This document shows, piece by piece, positions 52,961 to 63,952 of a stretch of 64,000 nt of DNA. Within the stretch, counting starts at the first letter, position 1; each line of letters starts with the position of its first letter. Origin of the DNA: Tremella fuciformis (lineage: Eukaryota; Basidiomycota; Tremellomycetes; Tremellales; Tremellaceae); assembly GCA_032768795.1 (NCBI GenBank), contig CP136490.1, positions 6,448,001 through 6,512,000 on the forward strand, in the 5' to 3' direction. The translations under genes were made by a program, and so were the position numbers. Below the pieces are notes generated by a model. That model was not told where the DNA came from, did no database searches, and saw only the letters and a list, made by a program, of their open reading frames with translations.

Positions 52961-55900
52961 TTATTGCGGTTTGGGAGAAGGGGTGTCGGTGGGTGTGTCG
53001 GGGGCGCCTGCAAGTAGTCAGCAATGGGAACACGGACAAGTGAAACCACCCTAGCCGAGTGGCGGGCGGCGAACAGGGCTCACCTCTCAAGAATCCTCCG
53101 CGTTCCCAGTTGCCCTGCACGTAGACTTCTTGGGCCCGCTTGGTCGGGTTCTCGATCGCCGCCAAGATGGTCCGCACACGGCTAAAGTCGAGCGGCTTGA
53201 GAAGCCAGCCGTCAAAGTCGCGCGCGAGGTTGAAACGGTCGCTCTCGTACAGACTGGCCGATACCGCAAAGATGGGAATACGTCCGTCAACCCTGAGTGG
53301 ATCGGTCAAAGGGGGTTTGTGGTCGGTCGCTTCGAGTTTGCGGATCTCTTTCGCGGCCGTCCTGCCGTCCATGATGGGCATTCTGCATGTCAGCCTCGGC
53401 CTCTTCGACCAGGCAGGAGGAGCAACTCACTGAATGTCCATGAGGACGCAATCAATGTCCCAGTCATTGATGAGGAGATCGACAGCCTCTTGACCATTGG
53501 TCACCGCCATGACCTTGTGTTTGTCCATACGCAGGCGTTTCTGAAGGATCTGCGAGTTGATGGCATCATCCTCGACCACCAGGACCCGTAGCTTCTGCGC
53601 ACCGCTCGCGCCTCGCTTGTCTCGGGTCGCCTCGGGCGACTGCGTGGGTGGAGAGGCCGAAGATGTCGGCGTAGGTGCCGGCGAAGATGTGATGGTTTTT
53701 GTGGCTTTGGGCTTTGGGCTCTGATAAGAGAGCCGCCGTGTCAAACCATCGATGGAAGCACGAGTCTTTGGAGAGGTGGGAACCTGAGGAGAGCCGGGGA
53801 CGGATGGTGACTGTAGCTCCTGGGACGAATTGGACGTTTGCTCGCCTTCTTGTTCTACCTTGGTAGGTCGTACAGGCCAAGAAGAGTCCGTCACGGGGAA
53901 TGTACCGGGTCGGGACATGCGTTCTTCGGCATCCTTGAGCCTCTGATCGTCGGAACTCACAGCAGGACGCATGTGCGAAGTGCCAAAGTCCTGGACGAAA
54001 GAGTCGATCTCGGAGTGCAATGAAATGATCGAGTTGGAACCGCTCGAAGCAGTCCGCTTGCGCGAAGCCGCGGCTGCCGAGTTGGTCGAGGGGGGCCGAG
54101 ACGGCTTGTCGGACGCCAACATCTGAAGCGTGAAGAAGAAGCGACTGCCAACGCCAACTTCTGATTCAGCACGGAGCTGTCCTTCCATCTGCTCGACGAT
54201 TCGCGCGACAACCGCCAGACCGAGACCCAAGCCGGCGGCGGTCCCGCGCGCCTCTTCGGCGCCTTCGAGCGTGACAAACATCGCTTCGAGCTTCTGCGAG
54301 TCGATACCGACACCCGTGTCGGAAACGATGATCTCAAGAGGAACATGGCCTGCGCGCGTGACTTCCGTGGCACCCTCGCGTGAATGCTGGATTCCGCAGT
54401 AGACCTCAATCGAGCCTTCGTTCGTAAACTTGACAGCATTAGCCACGAGATTGCTGATGACGGTCTTGATCTTTCTGGAGTCGCCAATGACATAAGGCGG
54501 CAGATCGTTGTCCAGGTTGAGCCTGAACTCGAGACCTCGACGATGCGCTTCCGTCTGATACAGCCTCGTGGCGTCGGTGATGCTTTGGCGAATATCGAAG
54601 GGATCATTGAACGCGGTCTCGTTGCCCGTCTCGATCCTGGTGAGGTCAAGCAGATCGTGCACATGGAACAAGAGGGCACGGGAGGCTTGATGCGAGTTCT
54701 CCAGCATGCTGCGCGTGTCTGGGTCGATGTTGCCGGACAGGGCAAGCTCGAGGGTGTTGATGATCTGAGACAATGGCGTTCGGACGGCGTGCGAGGTGTT
54801 GCTGAGTAGGATGGCGGTGAGCTGATTGCTCGCCATGGCGGATTGCTTTTCTCGCCACACCTGGATGAATTTGCCGTAAATGAGCGCAAGGACGCCGGCG
54901 GATTCGAGTTGGTCGTCGGACCAGGCTCGACTGCGGCCGGTGACGATCTCGGACCATGTCTTGAAGGATTTACGGGGTTCGAGACTGGCATTCTCGCCTG
55001 CCTTCTCGTCCTTGTAGGGCTTGCCGGCCCACTGGACCTCCCGCACCTGACCTTTTCGGAGGAAGACGATGAAGTCCTGACCTGCTTTGACAGTGAGGGG
55101 GACATAGAGTAGACCGGCAATGGTGTCTTGAGCCCGAGGCAGCACGAGATCGGGGAAGTCGCGTTGAATATAATTCGTCGCTTTCAGGCTGTCGAACTTC
55201 ATGATACGGAGGTACTCCGCAATGGCCAACATCGCTTGGCCCTGCTCGTTGCTACCCAACAGCTTACATCCTTCGCCGATGACCAGCAGACCCGCATCAG
55301 CATCGAATATCTGCAGCAGATCATCGGCGTTGGAAACAATGTAACCGGTAGGGTGGGCCTGGGTGGGGATAGTCGAGATGAGCTTGCGAGTGTGAAGCCG
55401 TTCGGCATACGAGAGACGCTCGATGTTGCGGGAGATGGCATCGGACAAGATTCGCATCATCTGGCGGACGGGGAAAGACACGCGCATACCGTGATGGCCA
55501 TAGGAGTGGCAGGCGATGAGACCCCACAGCTGCCCGAAAGCCATGATCGAGACCGACATGGATGACCGGACATGCATGTTGGCGAGATCTGCTCTCAGCT
55601 TCGAGCCCTAAAGCTCGGAACACAAACACTTACACTTGATGTGGATGGGCGACATGGCACGGAGGTAGCAGTGTGTCATATCCAGCGGGTGATCGAGATC
55701 GCCACGATCACGAAGCACCATGCGTGCGGTGGTCTGGCTGCGGTCGTATAGCAGACGCACCTTGTTTATCATGTACAGTCGACGCGCCTGAGCAGGAATG
55801 TCGGCTGCGGGGAACATGAGGCCCTTAAAGAGGTCGGTCGTCTTACCCCACTCGACGAGCTCAGCGACGACTTGACCGTTGTAGCTCTCGTCGAATTGGT

Positions 55901-58776
55901 AGATGAGAACACGGTGGAATCGACACAGATCCTGGACGACTCCGACAGTGATCTTGAGGAACGTCTCCAGATCGGGCGCCGACCCAAGTTGCTCGTTGAT
56001 CTGGCCAAGCACGGCGAAAATGTCCATCGTGCCAGTGGTCCCGCCGCCGAGCGGCCTTCGTACAGGTCTGCGTCGATTGCGACCTCGAGAGCCTGACCCA
56101 GAGTCTGTACCCACGTCGCTGTGCATGCCGGTACCGCGCATCCGCTCCAATGCTCGAAGAGGTTTCGCGTGATTTGTGGTAGACTCGATGATCCTTTCGA
56201 GGGGAACCTCCACCTCGACACCCTCAAGACCTTGCGGTCGCATGTTGCGCGGCAGCTTGGATGAGGGATTGGTGCTGAACCCGACAGTCTTGCTATCGGA
56301 TCCTTGAGCTGGCTCGATTGTCGATCCGTCCGAGCCGACTGGCGGCCCAGGCCGAGGAGTAGGGGTCGAGCCGACCGTCGTGAGACTTGCTCCCGAGTCT
56401 ATGCCAGAGCCGACTTCGGCAGAGCCCGAGCCTTGGGTAGTAGTGCTGGTCGAGTCGGGCGTGTCGTTACCGCTGGCGTACTCGCTAGGGGTGAATGTCT
56501 GCATGAGGGGATTGTAGAAGTCCCGCTCAAGCTCAAACTCGAGGACGATGAGGTTTGGCGGTTCGACCGCTTGTCCGGCATCGTCTTTGGCATCCCACTG
56601 CGGCTGCTTGGGACGATGAGCGGCGACCCAGCATGTCCACTCTCGCCGACGACCGGCAACATCAGACGAGGTGTCTTCTTCGAGAGTATCGTCACTGCCA
56701 GGCTCGCCGTAGCCGGAGAGCAAGAAGACCTGCGGACCTTCCTCTTCGACGGAACCTTTGCCTCCCTCAGCATCGGGCAGGTACTCCAGGTTGTCACGGA
56801 GCAAGTCTTCCTGTTGATCTGTCAAGATACGAGTGAAACAGTCGAGGCGGAAAAGATAGCGAGGCGAGAGCCCAAGCAACTCGGTGGCGTTCTGTATATG
56901 AGTATGCTTGCCACAGAGACGAGGATGGACACACCTCTGATACTTGCCGTACGGTGAGGCGGCCAGAATCAAAGTCTTCTTCCAGTACCATGAGCACACC
57001 GAAGCCTTGTACAGCCCCAGGCGTTGTGATCGGCTCATCCTCGCATCGCTGCAGCTTGCCTTCGCGACCAACGACCACGTGATGGCCGTCTTCGGTAGAG
57101 ACATGTTCGAACCGAAACGTGACGATGGGTTCTTCCGAGCGGACACTGGCGTTGTCCCCAGTATTGCGATCCTCACCTGAAGCTGTCGCTTGCTCGCTTG
57201 AATCTCGTATGCTAAGGCTCGTCTCGCTCGACTCGGCCCAATGTGGTCCATCCCCGAGGCCCGAGCTGATACCCAAACCATCTCCTGGCTCAGCTGCGGG
57301 ACCGGAAGTGGCACGCTCGTCTCCGTGAGGTGTGGGCGACGGTGTTGGCGCGTTCGGGTCGGCAAGGTTGATGGTGTGAGCTTGCTCCTCTACGAAATCG
57401 CGGACAGTGTCCCTAGTTTGGGCGTGCTTCGCATGACGTGCCATTCGCGCCTGAGACGGCCCGCTTGGTCCCCCTGATTCGGCGCCGCTCACGCGTTCTC
57501 TGCGACTACTTCGCGTACCTGTGCCCGAGCCACCTACACCGGTCGCGCCGGAACTGACAAGGGAGCCGGCACCACCAAGATGAATGATACCGGAAAAGTC
57601 GTGGATAAGATTGCGCTCGCCTTCTGCATCAAGCTCAAATGCGGTTTGCGAACCGCGGTTGGCCGATGCGGAGGATGCCGAGCCGCCCGACGATAGGCCA
57701 GAAAGACCACCTGGTCCCACATGAAGAGGCTTCGGCTGCTTGAGGTCTTGAGCACGATCGGCTCGCTGGCCCGACACCGAGAAAGTCTGATCTTCCGACC
57801 GTTTCTCGCCGGGTCGATCGCGGTAATTGACACCTGAAGGGACCGTCGTTTGCGGTTGACCTACAGGTGGTGCGTGGCTCTGAGGCAGTCCACTCCCACT
57901 GGCCTCAGCTGACGCATTCTGAGGTCGGCCGGGCGGCGAGCCCAGACGGACCGTCCCAGAACTCGTGTGATGTGGAGGATCAGGTCTTGACGGATCGGCT
58001 CTCTCTGGCTGCCGTGGGCCCTCGCTCGTACGACGGAAGAAGAACGGATTGTCCACTGGTTCTGGCGCTATCGGTGCACTGAAGAAGCCGACGGGAGGCC
58101 TATTGTCCGCAGTGCCCGGCCGTGGTGTCTGACCACTCGATGGGGAGCCGGATGAGCCACCCCCCGACGCGCCTCCACGATCTGCCTTGCCGGTGAAGGT
58201 GACGGTACTCGCGCCGCCAGGTCCGATACGGCGTGGCTGCTTCTCGTTCTCCGACTGGCCCTGCAGCATCTGCGCGATGGTCTGAATGCCCAAGTCCTCG
58301 TCGACGGGAGACTCAGGTATCGAAAACCGTCGGGAATCGGCAGGCCCTCCTCGGACGGGCGATCGCGCACCCGATGTGGTGTTGGACAGCTGGCGCTGGA
58401 GGGTGGTGTGTGACGCGCTCGACTCTGCGATGCTCTGCTGCGAGTCGGACTGGCTCATGCCCTGGAAAACCGATCGGATAGGGAAGATGAAAGCGTTCTG
58501 GCCGAGGTTGGAGGACGGAGACAAGGCGCCGCCTCCGCCGGGCGAGAGGCGCGGACCAGTGCCTTCTGGCGGCGTGTGGCTCGAGGGGCCAGATCCAGGC
58601 GAGCCTTGACGGAATCCCGATTGCGGCGAGTAGGTCGGCGGCGAGGGCATCTTGACCGAGGGTGGCCGTGGCGAGCGTGTCGACCCCGATGCCGCCTGGG
58701 TCGTGTTGCCACTGCGGATTTGTTCGACGGGGGACTTGCCCGGCTCGTTCGGTCGTGGGGGATTATTGTTGGACAT
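52961..58776 (-). CDS. Fungal phytochrome, hybrid histidine kinase
   Basis: Red/far-red light sensor binding a bilin and signalling by phosphorelay. Five exons: complement(52961..53007, 53084..53382, 53431..55588, 55634..56891, 56935..58776), 1,867 residues. Residues 1-540 are Ser/Gly/Pro-rich disorder. Cys578 in QRCEDEPITTPGAVQGFG is the expected bilin attachment site before the PAS domain. The GAF domain has FPAADIPAQARRLY (Asp978) and AMSPIHIKYLANMHVRSSMS (His1031). A PHY tongue PRKSFKTWSEIV starts near 1238. The histidine kinase has His1300 in SNTSHAVRTPLSQ, N-box ISNLVANAVKFTNEGS, G1 VSDTGVGID and G2 AAGLGLGLAVV. A receiver follows with Asp1751 (VLMDIQMPIMDG) and Lys1815 (LLKPLDF). The H-box reads H-A where H-E is usual. 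The PAS contains a long Gln/Ser/Thr-rich insertion before GAF. Confidence 0.95.
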
Positions 58777-60283
58777 GCTTGTCAGACGAAGAGACAAGAG
58801 GCGATTCTAAGCGTGTGGTCGCGGGTGCTGATCGAGACTGGGATTGGTCCCGAACCAGATAGCGTGTCCACCGGTGACACCAAGGTGCTGGACAACGCGG
58901 CTTCGAGACGTTCGTGAAGCTTTACGACAGACGGTGAGAAGTAGCTTGGAAGACCCGCGAATCCGTCCGACCAGACTACTGGTCCCACTGCCACTGCCAG
59001 TCCAGACAAGATGAGATGCCCAGCGGAGACCGCCCGTGTCCGCCACGCCCGATCGGTGTCGATGGAAGGATTCGTATGATCGCCTTAACGCCGTATTTGC
59101 CCGGACGGACGGGTGAGACCTCCTGACGCTGCCGGCGTCGAGATCGAGCGACTCGTGTCGTCTATCGCGGTCGGTCGTCGACTATGAGCGAGGAGATGGA
59201 CGAGACGAGCAGAGACGAGGAGAGGAGAGGGAGAGATTTCGAATGAACAGGTCAAGGAAGGATTAAGGTGTGGTAAGAGATGGCCTATGAGCCCGTCATG
59301 TTCCCTACGAAGCAGGCAAGCAGCTGAGTGAAGGGAGAGAGAGAGAGACAGAAACAGTGAGTGAGACCCGAGGATCCCGATGGTGTGGCGGTGACCAACG
59401 ATCACCCATCCCCTACTACAACCCCTTTTTTGGGCAACACCCCTCTCCCCTCCTGCTGCTATGCAAGGGTGGTTCCGGCAAAAGGTGACAACTGGGAGAA
59501 AAGGGCAAAGCATGCCGAGATCTGAAGCAGCAGGAATCACCCTGAGTAGGTTAGTCTGTCCATAGGCGAAAGGCCCGAGGGACTAAGAGAGAAATGGCAA
59601 AAGTCAGATCCAACCATCTACCCGAGACGCAAAGGCAGTAGCGACGCGCCCACTCGCCGACTGCTTACAGTATGCCGTCAACTTACAATGACCTCCCTCA
59701 CCTTCGGTCTCGGCGCGACGACGAGGCGCGATCGCACTCGTGGCCTATCCTGACTCATCCGCTTTATGCATCCCGTTTCCCCTAGACGCGTGGGGCCTGG
59801 AGGGTCGATGAGCCCAGAACTCGACATGCAGCTTAGCACCTGTTTCTTATCCCGGCGGGGCACGCGGCGGCAGTGGTCAGAGGCGTCGGGCATCTCAGGT
59901 ATCGACTAGGGACGATGATTGAAATCAGCCGTGAGCCGTGGGGCAGAGTCGGCATTGAAATCATTTCGGCCATAAAGGTTGTGCGAGCACGCTCTCTCGT
60001 TAGATATACCTACGAGCACTCGTGGTCGATAACGAGACTCCAGCCAGACTGCACCCGAATGGAACAGTTGAACAGAATTTCGAGATAGAGCGTGGCAGTG
60101 GGGTCCAAAGTACCAAGCTGCTACCCGGACATGACAGATGCCTTGCAGCATGTGAGATCATACACGGCCTCCCCCCCTTGAATGCAGTGTCATACATGGC
60201 CCGGTAGAGATACTGTCGACCACTACCAAAGCCTGCTCGTCCCGGTGCCACACCACCCACTCCACCAAAGCCAACCGACAAGA
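58777..60283. promoter_or_regulatory. Long upstream region of the phytochrome gene
   Basis: About 1.5 kb without a supported gene, the largest gap in the window. It should contain the phytochrome promoter and leader (minus strand) and the 3' region of RPS5. It has a GA repeat at about 59335-59348 (CT on the phytochrome sense strand). Short open frames on both strands here have no domain content. A caaccccttttttgggcaacacccc stretch near 59419 weakly resembles the MITE end. Confidence 0.5.
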
Positions 60284-61373
60284 TTATCGGTTCGACTTGG
60301 CCACACGCTCCAGCTCATCCTTCTTCTTGATCGCGTACGAGTTCGACGACCCCTTGGCGGCGTTGACGAGCTCGTCGGCGAGGCACTCGGCTACAGATTT
60401 CGAGTTGTGGAAAGCCGACTCGCGGGTCTAGGAAGTAATCAGCACTGCTCAACTATGCCATACATCTGCTCGGACTCACGCCGATGGTGATGAGGGAGAT
60501 GGCCTGGTTGACCCGGCGGAGGGGAGAGACATCGACAGCCTGGCGACGGACGGTACCCTGGGAACCGATGCGGGTGGAGTCCTCACGGGGGCCGGTGTTG
60601 ATGACGGCGTCGACGAGGACCTGGATGGGGTTTTGCTCGGTAACGAGGTGGATGATCTCGAAAGCGTGCTGGACGATGCGAACGGCCATGAGCTTCTTGC
60701 CGTTGTTGCGGCCGTTCATCATGAGGCTGGGATCAGTGTCCGTTCAGATAAAGTCTCCTCTTCCGCCGTTCCCTCCAAAGTCTCGTCGAGTCCCTGCTCC
60801 TACTACTCCTTGCTTCTGTATCCATCGAACGCCTCCTGCCGTCTCCTGGGTGACGCCTCTCCCGGGCGCAAACTTGAACTCCACTCACGCGTTCACCAAT
60901 CGCTCGACAATCGGCATGCGTCCCTTGGCGAACTGCTTCTTGGCGTAACGGCCGGCAGTGTGGGCTGTACGTCAGCTCGAACTTTGACCAACGCAGCTGA
61001 TCTCCACTCACGGACGTAGACAGCATGGCTGACGTTAATGTAGTCGGTAAGGGAGATGTCCTTGACCTCGACACTGATGGTCAGTATCTTGCTCAATCGT
61101 TGTCGCCCATCCCGCTTCAGCTCCAGCTCCCATCCAGCATTTCCAGCGCCCCTTTCCCAACCGGGCCCTTCCGTCCTGCCCATGACTCCTGCTAAGTGTC
61201 TCGCTGGGACACGATCCTCGCCTATCCAACGCTTCCCCGGACAATGCCTTCGACACCTCCAAAACTCCTGGGCCAATGAACAAAACGCACTCGGTGGCCT
61301 CCCACTTGCCGAAGAGCTTGACGTTCCCCTCGTTGGCGACTTTGAGCACGTCGGCGGGCAGTGCTGACGACAT
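60284..61373 (-). CDS. RPS5: 40S ribosomal protein S5 (uS7)
   Basis: Small-subunit head protein contacting the E site and initiation factors. Five exons: complement(60284..60427, 60480..60726, 60889..60964, 61012..61073, 61291..61373), 203 residues. Signature blocks: [99 protein letters not shown], the universal uS7 motif [37 protein letters not shown], and the end [10 protein letters not shown]. Introns one (217 nt) and three (162 nt) are several times longer than the local average, as often seen in ribosomal protein genes. No C/D or H/ACA box snoRNA could be recognised inside them by eye. Confidence 0.97.
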
Positions 61374-61532
61374 GATGGGCGATGGATGAACAAGTCTCTC
61401 TGCGTCTCTGTGAATTCACCACAGACTGCACGCACAGCGAGAGCTGGCCGGAGATATCGGCAATATCCCACCGGCGGCAAGTGGAGAGAGCTGTGGCAAT
61501 CTTGCTTGCGAGGCGAAAATGCATTTTGACTC

Positions 61533-62204
61533 TTATCCCCGACGAGTACGACGGCTACGTTGGCTGGGATCTTCGTCTCTACGATAGCTACTTTCACTTT
61601 CGCTCCCATGACGGCTATTGCTGTTAAAGCTATATTGTTCGCTGCGCTTGCTGCGACGATAGTCATCCCTCCAATCGACATACGACGTTTTGCTTTCGGG
61701 CTGAGGCGCTGTCGTCACGATATACCTTCCCCGCATGGCAGGATTGGGGCCATCGCCCATGATACTCGGCTTCTCAGCTTCATCTGCTCCATATCCTATC
61801 GTCGAGAGGGTGTACGTCCACACTTCTTTGAGCTCCGACTCGGTCGGCGAATGCACTAGGGTGCTAATGCTGTCTCGAAACGCCTGATACATCGTTACCT
61901 TCTCCGCGGCCGTTAAGGTATCGCGCTCCTCACGCACGGCGGTATCGGGCTCGGACGCAGTCCATTCCGGCGTCACGGTGCTTGCGTCGGATTGAAAGAA
62001 GGAGGTCTGCGACCTCCTGCTCTCGGAATCATCCGTGGACGTGTTGCGCTCTTGAGTGACGCTGACGGACCGGGTGGCGAAGGTGATGATAGGGCGCGTG
62101 GTCACTGGGTCGGCGGCCATCGTGGGATCCGGAAAGGCGAAGCACTCGGACTGCTCATGCTTCTGGAGCTCTTGGCTTTCCTTAGACGTGGTCTGTGTAG
62201 CCAT
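61533..62204 (-). CDS. Tandem orphan family B, member 1
   Basis: Not recognised. One exon, 223 residues from MATQTTSKESQELQKHEQ; the frame is open further upstream but without an ATG. Residues 1-90 are Ser/Thr-rich and unrelated to the other members. Residues 95-165 hold the family block: LTAAEKVTMYQAFRDSIST, LVHSPTESELKEVWTYTL, STIGYGADEAEKPSIMGDGP, then RGRYIVTTAPQP. The C-terminus is Arg/Ser/Asp-rich (SESESSYRRDEDPSQRSRRT). No signal peptide or membrane helix. It lies about 160 bp downstream of the RPS5 start region on the same strand and is intronless. Confidence 0.72.
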   Translation of the reverse strand: MATQTTSKESQELQKHEQSECFAFPDPTMAADPVTTRPIITFATRSVSVTQERNTSTDDSESRRSQTSFFQSDASTVTPEWTASEPDTAVREERDTLTAAEKVTMYQAFRDSISTLVHSPTESELKEVWTYTLSTIGYGADEAEKPSIMGDGPNPAMRGRYIVTTAPQPESKTSYVDWRDDYRRSKRSEQYSFNSNSRHGSESESSYRRDEDPSQRSRRTRRG

Positions 62205-62528
62205 GTCGACAGAAGGCGCGCAAACACGGCGATAAAGCTGACAGCTGATGGACGTGAGAAGCCAGGGGACTTGCTGGTCCCGCGCACGGATGCCCTCAGC
62301 CCATCTTCTTATGTCGCGGCGCACTACATATCGCCATACGTAGTGGCTGGCGTAGCTGAGAAGGTGGGATCATGTGAATATTCAGCAGTGAGGAAGGGGA
62401 CACGCTCGCCTACGGGGTGTGACAGGCTTCAAAGGACGGCTACAAATGGCGGAGACCAGACAAGCTGAGTCCAGAGCCCCGCTCTCACGGTCCGAAGAAA
62501 GTCCGGACGAGTCACATGTGACATGCAT
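62205..62528. other. Intergenic region between family-B members 1 and 2
   Basis: About 324 bases holding the promoter of member 1 and the 3' region of member 2, both minus strand. No repeat or TATA box was recognised. Confidence 0.4.
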
Positions 62529-62957
62529 TCATCCCCCCGCCGGGCGATAGGTGTAGCTGGGGACATATGTGCGTGACGCTCTCGTCGCGGCCTGCGACGG
62601 CTTGTCGACTAGGTAGAACCAGCGTGTCGCCGTGCCACAGCCACCACGCAATATCTCTGGCTTCTTGTGTCCCACACGGTTCGTGCCATAGGCGACCGAC
62701 CGAAGCGTGTACTCCCAGATCTGATTGAATTCACTTTCAGTGGGATCTCTGATAACGGTCTTCAAGCTGCTCTCGAAAGAGAGACGAATCTCTTGCTTCG
62801 TTTCTGCGGACAGCACGTTGTGGGCCCGTCCTTGCATGTCGGTCAGCTCCAATGGCATACCAATGACGGTGCCGCCGGCTTCATGTTGGAATTCGAGATC
62901 ACCCAGAGTGAAACGTCCTTCGAACCAGCGACTCAACTCGGTGTTAGTGGCTGTCAT
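62529..62957 (-). CDS. Tandem orphan family B, member 2
   Basis: Not recognised. One exon, 142 residues from MTATNTELSRWFEGRFTLGD; an in-frame GTG two codons upstream was rejected as start. The whole protein is the family core: NTELSRWFEGRFTLGDLEF, VIGMPLELTDMQGRAHNVL, SAETKQEIRLSFESSLKTVI, RDPTESEFNQIWEYTLRSVAYGTN, KKPEILRGGCGTATRWFYLVDKP, and a short tail SRTYVPSYTYRPAGG. It lacks the extra N-terminal region of member 1. It is the shortest and probably the minimal form. Small, soluble, with no export signal. Confidence 0.75.
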   Translation of the reverse strand: MTATNTELSRWFEGRFTLGDLEFQHEAGGTVIGMPLELTDMQGRAHNVLSAETKQEIRLSFESSLKTVIRDPTESEFNQIWEYTLRSVAYGTNRVGHKKPEILRGGCGTATRWFYLVDKPSQAATRASRTYVPSYTYRPAGG

Positions 62958-63451
62958 GATCACGCAGATTTGGGCTGTCGGGTTGTATATTGCTATTGGG
63001 CGGTTGAGTGATCCAAGTCAGCGCCAGGTTCTCTTGTATCGTCGATATCGCATGAACGCAAGGCGTGTGATCGTGAATGGCATGTGACGAGCGGTGACCA
63101 TGTGAATATGGGAACGTCGATACACGACCCGGCGCGAGTCTCACACAACCAACGCGCGAGTGAACAACGGGACATCGCACCTGTTCATCTTGTGAGCCGC
63201 AACGCCTAGCGTGATGGTCGGCGGTCCCTACTGGGTCGAATGGGCGATGAAGTGAGTTGCCCATATCAGAAGAAGATACTCTGCGTTTACTTTGCGGTTG
63301 GGACATTTGTTCCTGCGAAGGATCGGGTGCAACGGGAAGAAAGGCCTGATCGGAGCAAAATGAAACATGCGCACGGATCGAAGGACGACAGTTGCACCTT
63401 CCTCGACGGGGCTCACACATTATTGAAATCTTGCATGCACTGTCAGATAAA
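62958..63451. other. Intergenic region between family-B members 2 and 3
   Basis: About 494 bases, the promoter side of member 2 and the 3' region of member 3. Short open frames occur on both strands with no recognisable content. No RNA gene or repeat was seen. Confidence 0.4.
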
Positions 63452-63952
63452 TTACGAGTGAGTCCGCCTCGAATTCGATGGCCTAGACATTCTCAAATAA
63501 GTAGAGGGATCGAACGAGTCGGGCTGCATGACAGCCTCTTCGACCGGCATGATCGACAGGTGGAACCACTGGTCGCGCTGGCAGACAGGCCGCGCGCTTA
63601 CAATGTCCGGCCGCGTGACCGACTCCACGCCATACGCCGCCGCGAGGACCGAGTACGTCCAGATGGTGCTGATCTCCCTCGCATCCGGACGCTTGCGCAC
63701 GATGCTCAGATGGGTGAAGAAGACGCACGTTATTACATCGCTGGCTTCCCTGCTCAAGTCCACATACGGTTCTGCCCTTTCACTCCTGCGTGTAGATCCC
63801 TGGCGAGGTCGGAGGGTGAACGGCATCTGGATAGAGACTGGGAAGACGCAAGTATCGACAGCGACGTCTGGCAGGGTGAAGTCCGCTGAGAGCCAGCTTG
63901 CAAGCTCGGCATTGGGGTCGTGGCCATATAACTGAGCGTTCAAGGTAGACAT
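63452..63952 (-). CDS. Tandem orphan family B, member 3
   Basis: Not recognised. One exon as read, 166 residues from MSTLNAQLYGHDPNAELASW; a GTG six codons upstream was rejected. It aligns with member 2 in order: NAELASWLSADFTLPDVAV (NTELSRWFEGRFTLGDLEF), VFPVSIQMPFTLRPRQGS, VRKRPDAREISTIWTYSVLAAAYGVE (RDPTESEFNQIWEYTLRSVAYGTN), RPDIVSARPVCQRDQWFHLS (KPEILRGGCGTATRWFYLV). A short extra block between the middle segments might hide an unspliced intron, but no convincing splice pair was found. The start lies 48 bases from the window edge, so further members could follow outside. Confidence 0.7.
   Translation of the reverse strand: MSTLNAQLYGHDPNAELASWLSADFTLPDVAVDTCVFPVSIQMPFTLRPRQGSTRRSERAEPYVDLSREASDVITCVFFTHLSIVRKRPDAREISTIWTYSVLAAAYGVESVTRPDIVSARPVCQRDQWFHLSIMPVEEAVMQPDSFDPSTYLRMSRPSNSRRTHS

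Noticed and set aside
53957..55120. 387-codon minus-strand frame inside the phytochrome gene
   Set aside because: It is a shifted frame of the phytochrome coding exon, Ser/Arg/Pro-rich with no domain.
59085..59540. 151-codon minus-strand frame upstream of the phytochrome gene
   Set aside because: Contains a translated CT repeat and no domain; more likely promoter or leader.
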